From assembly GCF_000002995.4 (NCBI RefSeq), contig NW_025062479.1, forward strand, positions 16,674,721 to 16,738,720: a stretch of DNA of 64,000 nucleotides, written 5' to 3'. Both the position numbers and the translations under genes were made by a program. Source of the stretch: Brugia malayi. Its lineage: Eukaryota; Nematoda; Chromadorea; Rhabditida; Onchocercidae. Shown piece by piece: positions 54,426 to 64,000 of the stretch (positions are counted from its first letter, which is position 1; each line of letters begins with the position of its first letter). A model generated the notes under the pieces. The model was not told the origin of the DNA and ran no database searches. It worked only from the letters and a program-made list of their open reading frames with translations.

Positions 54426-57400
54426 TACGTGGAAATTTGGACGGAAGAAACGTTCTATTAATTGGGAATATTATAATTGTCGCAGGATAGAAAGAGTAAT
54501 GATGGTGACGGAGAAATAGATGATTGAGGGTCATTTAGTTTAAATGGGCGAGGAATATTTTGAACTCTTTCAAAATTTATTGTTATGTCTTTCACCTTCT
54601 GCTCCTTTCTTCTCTTACCTGTAATCTCCCCATAACTCCTCTTTACCTTTTTCATTATCTGATTCATCTCTTCTGATAAGTATTTCATAATATTTGCATG
54701 TTTTATTGCTATTTGCTAATTTTATTCTATTTCCATTTCTCATAATATTTCGGATGACTGGTTTTCGGATGCCAATTTACAGTGTTATGATTACGGATGT
54801 CTAACGACTCATTTACATTTTGTCCGCACGACAATTAGTTCATTTTTTGATTGTAGCAACAAATGACTTAATATACTTGAAAATTATTTCCGCACTTCTT
54901 AAATCAAAAGGTTGGAGTGCAACTTACTTAATATATTTTAATATATTTTAAACAAGTTACAATTACTACTTTCAACAATTACTGTCTTTCAAAAATGCGA
55001 CTTTGATATACAAGTTGGAATAGAATTGACATTGAGGAATTAGGGGCATTCATTTAAATAAACTTCATGAATTAAAAATAGGACAGAAAGAAAAACCGGA
55101 ATTGTCAAGAACAATTTGAAAGCATTAATTCTTTTCGAGTAAAATTACGCCACCTTTTAAAAAAAAATGAGAAGCTAATGAGTAAAGATAGAAATTTGGG
55201 GTTGCCATAAAATTTGAGAAAGAAAAGAAAAGCCAACGTGACATTATTTTTATGGTAAAATGGAATCAATCATTTACCGAATAGGAGGAAATAGCATTAT
55301 TATTGTTATGTGATCAAATTCATACTATACGTGTGACAGATGTAGGAATAGTTGTAATCATTCACTAATTAGCACTTATGTATTGTATTCGTATATCAGA
55401 TATATTTCCATTGGCAGGACATTTATATATAGATTTGTTTTAATTATTGTATTACTGTCATTAATTGTCACAGTGATAAGATATCAAAAATGGAAAATGA
55501 TGTCACTGTTTGCTTCTTTTTTTTTTTATTTTACAGCTTATATACCTTTTCATTCATATATTTCACTGTGATATTTAAAATTTTCTGAACTGTTTATTTG
55601 CACATCGTCTTTGCAATATATTTTACAGTGGAGATCCGATTTTGATCGGGATGGCTTCTGGGATTGGCCATCAGATTGGCCTCGAATGGATGCTATAATG
55701 CCAAGGGTATGTTTAGTTGAAAGTTGAACGTGTTTCTTTTTTTGCTCACTGATTTGATAGCTTAATTTTTTATCAAGAATAAAAACTTGAAATATTCAAG
55801 AGCAGAAAAGGGAAAGCAAACTAAATATGTCACAACTATACATTTTACAATGAACTGTAACAGTTCCATCTCTTTAGTTACAACTGTTTTTAAATAAATA
55901 AAAGCCTTTCTTTTATTCCTTTTCCAACCACCTGCATACCGGTTGTGAAACCTGAACAATGTTGTAGATAGCACTTCAAAAAATTTTCATGGGGACAATC
56001 TCATGTTTACATCATATAATCAAAGTTTGATTTCTTCATGTGATGTCTCTTATATTTTGCTTCTTATAAATAATATGAAACAAAATGACTTAATGTGAAC
56101 CTGAATCATTCTTTTGACATGACTGAGATATCGCGTTCGAAATTAATCAAATTCTTGAAATGTTCAGTTTTCCTCACGTCTCGATCATTTGGATCGAAAT
56201 TGGCGTTCCGATCCATTTTGGCGTGATTTGTACCCACGCTGGGCAGAACCAATTTTCAAAGAAGGTATTGATATTCGTACCAATATCATTAATGATGCGT
56301 CACGTTTTGTCGTAGAAATTGACGCATATCAATTTCGACCGGAAGAGATACAGGTTTTCTTCTTGATTTCATTTGGATTTTTCGAAAAAATGAAGTTGTT
56401 TGTAATTCCTAAAATAAAAAAAAAGTAAAATTTGTTCCGAGTCCCCATATCTCAGTGGTGATAAATTGAAGTTTTAATAAGGAACCATATGAAAACCTTT
56501 AATTTTGTTTCTCGTATTCTAAAGCAATAGTTGAATGATATTGCATATTTGAGGTGAAAACAATAGATGATACGTTGTTGATCGAAGGTCGACATGAGGA
56601 CGTTCGTGATCGTGATAATTTCACAAAGATGTACTTCGTGCGCAAGTATCAGCTACCGTTAGACGTAAATCCCATGGATATTTCAAGCACCATTGATAGT
56701 ACAGTTAGTTTTGACGTGTATTATCATTTCGTCAAGCTGTTTATCATCAGTAATTCCCTCTTTGATTACAGTTATTATAGTGACCAATTCCTACCTGACT
56801 TTCTATGAATGATAACTAGTTTTCACAAGAATTTTCGCCCCAACTTCAAAATGCAAATGTTGAAACAAAGAAAAAAAAAACGTAAAAAAAGACAAAGATT
56901 ATAAAAATTGAGAAATTTGTTACGACAGAATTAATGATAAGAAATATTCCAGGTAATGAATTTTAAAAGCAGCAAGCATTTTACGTTCATTTTAAAAAAT
57001 TGACTTAAAATTTTATCGCTAATCAATAAAATAACACGTTTATCAGTGGCAGTTATAGGGTCGTCTATTTGTTGAAGCAAAAAAGCAGCCATCAATTCAA
57101 GGACGTGGACGTATAATTCCAGTAGAAGGATCGTCACGGCGTAGTGAAGTCCGCATGCCACGAAATGATACTACCCGAAGCCATGAAGATTCCGGTAGTT
57201 TTTATAATCCTATGTAGACTTCCTTAGATCTCGGTCACTAGTTCTCCGCATGGTGCGCATACGAGAACGTAAATGGGTAGGTCACAAAAAAAAGCACACA
57301 CATCTGAGTTCTTCAATTTTTTCAAAACCTTAGACTGTCTTCGAGAAAAAAAGAATCCAGGAGTTTTTCAGTTTCCCTTTCTTATAGATTCATACGGATC

Positions 57401-58068
57401 GCGTGTGCAGCAGCAGTCAATACCTAGTCATCGTTCACACAGTTCCTATTCTTACCAGCATAGTCGGACAACTACCGGTGGCTCACCAAGCGGTACCTAT
57501 CGCGAACATAGCATTCCAATCACTGAAACTGGAATGAATTCGCGAGCTGCCGAAAAAAAAGCATCTGGTCGCTACCTTTCAACGAATACAAATTGTTTTA
57601 ATAGAAAAGCTTTCAACTTCAGTTTACTTACAAGAATTAATGATCCTGAGTATTTAAATTTAAATAGGGTAAAAGTAAATGTAGAGACGCTGGAGTGCTT
57701 ACTTTCATTTCACCATGTCAGCTTATGCATTATGGAATTCAAAGATTATTTTCTATAGTTTATGAGTGAAACTAAGCAAATCCATTGTGAAACTCTTTCA
57801 AAAAATAGCTTAAAGTTGAAAAGGGAAATTACAGTAGATTTTGATCATGGTTGCTGAGATTTCAGAACAATTTCATTCTCACGAAAGACGTGAACGTGAA
57901 GAGTATCGCTCAGAATCCAAAAATGACTATCGCAGTCAATCATCTAGACAAGATAGCGGTTTCCAGGACAGTGGTTCTTTATCCGTCAAACAGGATGGTC
58001 CACGAAATAGTGATACGAATTCCAATAATGTTCGTAATGTTCCGATTCTTCGAAAAACATTTAAATAA
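52206..58068 (+). CDS. Small heat-shock protein (alpha-crystallin family) with extended tails
   Basis: Seven exons close in phase to 357 residues: 52206-52346, 55629-55706, 56168-56353, 56554-56703, 57059-57194, 57388-57567 and 57866-58068. The alpha-crystallin domain spans about residues 107-195: FVVEIDAYQFRPEEIQ, VKTIDDTLLIEGRHED, YFVRKYQLPLDVNPMDISST and GRLFVEAKK. After it, RGRIIPVEG (I204-P206-V207 region) gives the I-x-V type motif that binds neighbouring subunits. Small HSPs form oligomers that hold unfolding proteins. Two features are unusual. Exons 1 and 2 each encode a WPxDWPR tryptophan-rich motif. The last 150 residues are Ser, Arg and Glu-rich and probably disordered. Typical family members have about 150-220 residues. 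It resembles the longer nematode HSP-25 type, but I do not assign the symbol. Intron 1 is 3.3 kb. The exon 4 acceptor (TTTGAG) is atypical. Confidence 0.88.
53131..53168. repeat. TTCA-type simple repeat
   Basis: GATTGATTCATTCATTCATTCATTTATTCATTTA in intron 1 of the small heat-shock gene: a short imperfect tetranucleotide repeat. Confidence 0.75.
53663..53692. repeat. Poly-T tract of 30 bases
   Basis: Uninterrupted T run in intron 1 of the small heat-shock gene, followed by AG, so it resembles a very strong polypyrimidine tract. The sequence after it is not an open exon in a usable phase. Confidence 0.85.
54386..54418. repeat. TA dinucleotide microsatellite
   Basis: About 16 perfect TA units in intron 1 of the small heat-shock gene, followed by GCGCGTATACGTG. 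Likely length-variable between strains. Confidence 0.9.
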
Positions 58069-59311
58069 ATTACAATTCCTGGTCACTTTGGTGTAATATA
58101 ATCGAAATTCTAGCACAAAAGGGAGGAATGTTATCTTTCGACGAATCACGATTCAGTGAGGTAATCAGTTAATAAGTAAATCAACTTTATCATAGTAAAA
58201 ATATTCTCCACTTCGTTCGCTTCAGTCCAGTAAGCATTAAGGATAGTAACATCACTATAACCGATCGCTTATTCTCATAATTTTGCTAATTTTCATATAA
58301 ACCAACCATAAGAAGCAACTGGAAAGATATATCGGAATATCAGAGGAAAAATTAAAACTGCACATAACAACCTGCTTATTTGTTTAACATGTCACATTGT
58401 CTTCAACATTATTAAAACAGCAGTGGACTTTTCACTTAATATGATGGTCCATTATTATAATGAATATAAAGAATGCTTGCTTTAATGCAATAAATATTTC
58501 TTTATTTAAACTGTACACTTAAAGAAACCTAACAATATCTATGCAATATCATCTTCCCCATCAGTACAACAAATTCAAATACCATTGCCTTGCATCTTTC
58601 ATAATGGAAACCACACTCCCTGAACTACGATAAAATGGTATCAGTTTACGATTAACAATTATATTCAAAGTATTATGAAAAAAAGGAAAGTATGCAGTAT
58701 ATGATGCATATACCAAAGCTCGAATGACTTCATCAATACCTTTCTGAATGCAAATTACTAACTGCCAAATATGCCATGTCTTGGGAAATGCTGCATGAAC
58801 TACCAGTCATATGATTATGGTATATTGCGAATCATTCATGGCACAAAGTTTTGAATATATAGATCGGTATAACACCTGATACATGGGCTACCATGATATA
58901 TGCATTACATACAGATTAACTGTCTAGAAATGTTGAATATTTCAATAAACTATATCATATGCGATGCATCTTTTCTCGAGATATGAGTTATGACGTAATA
59001 TCACAGTTCAGATTTATCTGCTCAAACTTATTATTTAACCAGGTCAGTTGGGAACAATATTTGTTCTTTCAGACTGAAACATAACGATAAATCTACCTTT
59101 TAAAAGGCAAACACACATAATTCTAGAAAAATAAACAACGTTAAGCTGATTTTTATATAATGAGGTATTCACATCAAGAAATAAAAGACCACAAAATATG
59201 CCAAAGTGAACAGCAGATCCTGTCCATACCCTCATCATAAGACACATGACTATCGTTTTCCCTACAACATAACATTATACGGTACTAACTATAATAGCCA
59301 GTACGTTCATT
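58069..59311. other. Convergent 3' region of the heat-shock gene and GPALPP1 homologue
   Basis: About 1.25 kb between tail-to-tail genes, presumably both 3' UTRs. An AATAAA within TGCAATAAATATTT at about 58487-58495 could be a polyadenylation signal for the heat-shock gene. No open frame here is convincing. Confidence 0.5.
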
Positions 59312-62300
59312 TTAAAGAAATTTTTGTGAAGAAGATGAAGCAAAGCGAGAATTAAGCTGCCCACAACGCTCCTTGATCGCATCCGCACTCAAATTCTCTG
59401 TTCGGCCAAAAGTATGATTCTGAAAAAAACATCAAACTGCTGATTCTAGAAATTAACTTCGAAGAAAAAAAGTTTAGTATTCTACAGCAAATTCAAAGTA
59501 ACGACTTTACAATAGAAGCATATAAATAGCCACAGTAAAAAAAAAAAAAAAAAAAAAACAGAAAAACATTTTAAAACAACTCACATCTAAATCCTTATTT
59601 CGATCAAATGGCCGCCGTGTTGCTACAACCGTTCCCTAGAAAAATAACACCTTTGAGCACTAAAAAGGTTGAAAAAAAATTGTGTACCCTACTGAAATAT
59701 GATGCCTTAATCAAGTAGCTCAATAGGTGGACACACTAATAAAACATAACACAATAGAATCACGGAATAAAAGAGAACTAAAATGCTATTTGTTGTAGTC
59801 ATTAAAAAGCTGTACATTTTCGTCGGTCTCATGTTTTCTCTTTCTTTGGTAAACATCCACCAATGACTCTACACGATCTTTCTGCAAAAGAAAAAAGCCA
59901 ATCGAAACGACAGCAAAATCGATGATCAAATAGATGTTCAAACAGTATAATATAAAAGGATCTTCTAAATTGAAAAAGTACTTTATAAAAATATCCACGG
60001 AAAAGATCTTGAAAAAAGCAAGCTAAATAAAAGAATGTATATTAGAAATCATAAACATACTCCCAAAGCTGCTGCAATTTGAGTCTGAATGGCATTAACA
60101 TTCCTATTACGGTGTGCTTCAAAAGACAGTCCACTTGGCCCAGCACCAGATGGATCACCTTGCTCCTTCAAAATTAAATAAAAATTCAAGTAAGTTTGCC
60201 ACTCAGTTAAAATGATCAAGAGAGAGACGAGAGAAAATAATTCTTTTCTTGCATATCCGCATGTAAAGAAACACGCAAAGGAAATTACAAATTTTTCATA
60301 AATTGACAAGAATTTCAGAGTAGAAAGACAATATATTCATAAGTAGCATAAAGAAAAGCAAATAAGACGATAGTCGTTTTAGTAAACTGTAAAGTAAACT
60401 CACTAATAAATATACGATTCACTCAATTCCAACAAAACAAAAGTTTTGATTTTTTTAAGAACGCAACCGTTATCAATCGCCTTTTCCTTTCAACTGGAGT
60501 TTCTGTCCAATCACGCTTCGCTTTTTCGGCTGTAGCAAAGTCTTCTCTTAATGAAAAAGTTTTTGATGATAAACCATAGGAACTGAAACACTTCGGTGGT
60601 TGCATCATCCATTCTGGCCGTTTGCATGCAGACCTCTGAAAGTCATAACCCGTCAAATTCGGTCAAAAAAGAAAACTATTATAACAAAACTTATTTTCAA
60701 AGTGAAAATTAATTTTCACTTTAACAGATAAAATCCATCATTACCTTACTCGTTTGTAGCATCTCTAGACGCACTAATCTCTCTGCATACTCATCGTCTC
60801 CATTGCCTTTTTGTTCCCAAGGAGGAACTGGACCTAAAGCACTTGACATTTCAGTTCACCACGAAAAATCTGACAAAATAATTATTAAAAAAACCTCGAA
60901 ATTTAATTAGCACCGACTTAAAATCAAAAGAACTGTTTTGAACGGCACAATGGAAACAAAGACTCGAACCAAAAACACCACTCGTATCACCATTATCGTG
61001 ACCACAAGTTTCATCATCAATAGGTACTTCAACGTCTAAGTCTTTCCCACCGGATGTAGATGGCTTATTTTGCAAATCGTAAGGTATCGCTGGGCCGTAG
61101 ACATCTCTGCTGTCCTCTTCATCATCATTCTGAAGTTAGAATTACACTCAGAAAACTAAGAAAGAAGATATTATGCAATAAATTAAAAATAGAAAAGTTA
61201 CCGAAAGCAGGTAAACAAAGATAAAAGACGAACTCCTAAATTAGCAACTGTTGGTAGCAGATCTGGCATTGATGGACCAATCATTCTTTTCAACGAGTAG
61301 CCTGCACTTGAAGAATGTGCTTCGCCAGGTTCCGGAGGAGGTAGTAAAAAACTTTCTGCAAAAAGAAATTATGCCAAACTGTGTGTAATCAGATGAATGG
61401 AATATAATAGCGAATAAGCTTGAGCTAAGGTAAACTGATTATTTAACAGCTGTGATGGAAACATATAAAAATATTTCCTTTGAAATCTGTAAATCGGCAT
61501 TTTCAAATTCATGATCTAATTTCCACTACACAATGAAATTACCTCGTGAACGCTTTGTTTCTTCTTCCGGAAGCGAAGGTGCGAATATTTCCGACGAATT
61601 TGGTACGGTAGGGTCAAAAGAGGAAGACTGAGAGGATGAAGACGGAATATTGTTCGGCATTGAAAATTGGACTGTAAAACTAATTTACAGAATCTAGCAA
61701 GCCTTAAAATACTTACTAAGCTGAAATTTACGCTAAAAGCCACTACTGAATAAAAATAAGATAAATAATGAATAAAATACACAACAATGTATTAGTTGCG
61801 TTTTGGATTTACTTACGAAATGAGCACATATTTGGCATTGCAGATTGCGAATCGCCTTCATCGGGATCTTCTGGATCTCCAGGATCTTCCGGATCATCTT
61901 CTTCGCTGCTATTCGTAAAGCCGGGAGGTAAAGAAGGTCCTAAAAAGATTAGCTACAGAACGATCGAAGTGTGAACTTTTTCTATTCCAAGATTTCTCTT
62001 GTTGGAAAAACCGAATTATAATATGTCGAAATAAAATTGTATTAAATCCAAGGGACTAAAGACTATATTAGTTGAATATTCCTCTCACAAAAATATAAAA
62101 CTGTTCCAGAATTCTGTACCGTAAGCAATCATTTGTTTTTGTTTTTTTTTCACTCATGTTTAGTTGTAGGGTTAGCTTATCTTCATTGTCTGGAATGTTA
62201 CAGTTGTTAGTACAGAATATGTGCATTATTTAACATGATGAAAGTTCTAAGCCAAATCTACATGCACTGTAGATTTGGCTTAGAAGCTTTTCTAATCTAG

Positions 62301-63117
62301 CAGTCATTCTTATAAGCAACCGACATACTATTAAACCTAACTCCTACTATGTAAAGAGTAAAGATCATCCGATAGACAGTAATCATGTGCTTGTTGTAAA
62401 CCAATGCCTACTAAATAAGGATTGAACCCTTTGTTTAGGCAAGCTTTTGAGGATCAACAGGCTTTAATTTGGTTGGCCATGCACCCTCATTTGTTTCTCT
62501 TCATTTATATCCTTTATTTGTTTTTCGTATTCATTTATTTCTTACGCTTCATCCTATACTCACAGATAATACCTATACGAATTATCAGTATATTGTCAAC
62601 ATGCATTAATCGTATAAAGTAGTTGTTACCGAATAAAATTCGTTACAACCGAGAAAACTATTCTAACAAATCCCTACGAATTGTCGACACTTTAAATTCA
62701 TATTAGACAAAGATATGAACCGTATCGTTGTTGATCAGACGATGCTGTGGTTCCAAGTTCGTTCACACTGTTTGGTAATTGATCGAGATAATTACTCTGA
62801 GCAAGACGTACTTCATCCACATGCATTTGAATTTGTCTTGCTGTAGCACAAAATCCTTAAAAAAGTAGTTAGGAGCTCTGAACAAAGAAAAGCGAAGAAA
62901 AACCAAAAGTGTAGTTCGGTGAGCGCCTTACTGATTATTAAAAACGTAACAGAAATTAACCTGGTGGTGCGACAAGATCAAAGTTCCTCGAACGACAGCC
63001 TTGTTCATCAGTTTCGTGATCTGAACCACTGTTGTAATCTAGCTCTTCCGAACGATCAAATTCATCCCATGATGGCCCCTGTATCGTACAATCTGATGGC
63101 AAACGAGACGATGACAT
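59312..63117 (-). CDS. GPALPP1: GPALPP motif-containing protein 1 homologue
   Basis: Twelve exons close in phase to 467 residues: 62961-63117, 62721-62855, 61817-61939, 61543-61671, 61234-61355, 60979-61129, 60745-60833, 60468-60635, 60061-60165, 59816-59881, 59585-59635 and 59312-59419. Degenerate GPALPP motifs recur: VAPPGF, YGPSLPPGF, FAPSLPEEE, IGPSMPDLL, YGPAIPYDL and GPVPPWE, set in acidic Ser/Pro-rich linkers. The C-terminal half matches the conserved DUF3752 end: KRPEWMMQPPK, then ERKRRLI, KDRVESLVDVYQRKRK, PFDRNKDL and a last helix with LNSRFASSSQKF. Human GPALPP1 (340 residues) is a poorly characterised, probably nuclear protein. The start follows GTTTTAAG and two bases, consistent with trans-splicing. 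The protein is longer than the human one because the repeat region is expanded. An 18-bp perfect hairpin lies in the second intron. Confidence 0.85.
62245..62285. repeat. Perfect 18-bp inverted repeat (hairpin)
   Basis: TTCTAAGCCAAATCTACA at 62245-62262 is followed, after the five-base loop TGCAC, by its exact reverse complement at 62268-62285. It lies in the second intron of the GPALPP1 homologue. The stem is too short for a typical miRNA precursor; a mobile-element remnant or RNA-processing hairpin is possible. Confidence 0.9.
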
Positions 63118-64000
63118 TCCTTAAAACGAAATAAAATTCCATTATGTATGCTGAACAATTACCGGAATTGGTGATAATCATTGTAATCACAGCAATAAAT
63201 GTCTATTATGCCTTAGCCAATGAATTCCAACTTTTTTTAGTTCCCAATTAATTTTATCTCATGAACTAAAAAATTCTAGTAAATGTGTGCATATATAAAA
63301 ACAGGGAAATAAGATAAAAAAAAAAAAAAAAAAAAAAAACAAAATGTGAAACAAAAACATATAAAAATAAAAACGGTAGAAGCAATGCGATTCTGACCTG
63401 TTATAACAGAAATATAAGACGAAAACTATCTTAAGAAGACCATAGATAACATCAACGAGTAATGATAAGCAATGTAATTCAAATGCAATTTTAGCTGGCT
63501 TATATAACGGCCTAGTTGTCAATATTTCCTTGAAAGGAAAATTTAAAAGAAACCAGCAAAACTGCAATAACAATAACAGTATCTTTTGGTTTGAGAAAAT
63601 CTAAAGAAAATTTTCCGATAACCAAACTCCCAACCTATGTGGCGTACTCGGAGCTACTGCAATAAAATCCATGATTTAAAATAAATGTTCCCTGTGAATT
63701 CTTTCAAATTATAGGTTGAAAATAGCATATTTTCGAAAGTGTTCAAACACAACGTAGAGTTTAAGAGATAAAAAGAGAAGAAAATGTCGTACTACAAGGA
63801 TTTAAGAAAATCATTGAAAATAATGTGATGTGAATGGGAAAATATTGCACACAAATATGCACAGAGATACTTTAAAAAGATTCCAGACAATGATAAGAAT
63901 TATAAGACATAATAATCCAATTGATATATAGAAAGAATTGAAGCACCACCTCCAACCTTTATTTTATTAATATCTTGAGCAAAACGATTACACCTTGGAT
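63118..64000. other. 5' region of the GPALPP1 homologue to the window edge
   Basis: About 0.9 kb, AT-rich, with a 24-base A run at 63316-63339. It should contain the GPALPP1 promoter. A short minus-strand ATG frame near 63635-63672 (MDFIAVAPSTPH) ends at a GT, but its phase does not fit the next exon. Nothing else is seen. Confidence 0.4.

Noticed and set aside
63635..63672. Short minus-strand ATG frame as first exon of the GPALPP1 homologue
   Set aside because: It ends in phase 2 while the next exon needs phase 1 or is itself the start; joining gives an early stop.

Overview
The window looks like nuclear DNA from a nematode, probably a clade III (filarial-type) species. It is strongly AT-rich. 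It holds multi-exon genes with nematode-style TTTCAG 3' splice sites. Several start codons lie a few bases after an unpaired 3' splice site, as expected for spliced-leader trans-splicing. The proteins resemble nematode members of their families (a DB-module secreted protein, DP-type dpl-1, RAB-6 ending in CWC). The clade is inferred from composition and intron length; no marker sequence was searched. I recognised no rRNA, tRNA, CRISPR array or intact transposon.

Layout, left to right. (1) 0.5-1.8 kb, minus: the 3' exons of an unrecognised gene. (2) 5.9-6.5 kb, plus: a small PKA inhibitor (PKI) gene of two exons. (3) 8.9-9.4 kb, plus: intronless ubc-13, the E2 for K63-linked ubiquitin chains. 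(4) 12.2-17.1 kb, minus: seven-exon rab-6; its 2.7-kb third intron carries a lysine-rich, stop-interrupted plus-strand coding remnant or nested gene. (5) 19.9-20.8 kb, plus: tail-anchored cytochrome b5 with a GC-AG intron. (6) 23.7-26.8 kb, plus: an orphan gene with a signal peptide. (7) 28.1-30.5 kb, plus: a TMBIM4/lifeguard-4 membrane protein. (8) 31.9-33.5 kb, minus: a DB-module secreted protein with possible further 5' exons. (9) 38.3-40.8 kb, minus: a 124-residue coiled-coil protein. (10) 42.6-46.1 kb, plus: dpl-1, the DP partner of E2F, eleven exons. (11) 52.2-58.1 kb, plus: a 357-residue small heat-shock protein with duplicated tryptophan-rich N-terminal exons. (12) 59.3-63.1 kb, minus: a GPALPP1 homologue of twelve exons, facing the heat-shock gene tail to tail.

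The genes do not form one pathway. They are ordinary housekeeping or regulatory genes (ubiquitin signalling, vesicle traffic, electron transfer, cell-cycle transcription, protein folding) separated by AT-rich spacers with homopolymer runs and simple repeats. Exon limits were set by hand from splice signals, reading phase and family similarity. In rab-6, cytochrome b5, dpl-1, the heat-shock gene, GPALPP1, PKI and the coiled-coil gene every phase closes exactly. In TMBIM4, the DB gene, the orphan secreted gene and the left-edge gene at least one exon is missing or uncertain. No clear novel system was seen. The most unusual features are the nested remnant in rab-6, the two GC-AG introns, the exon duplication in the heat-shock gene, and the unrecognised genes at 0.5-1.8, 23.7-26.8 and 38.3-40.8 kb.
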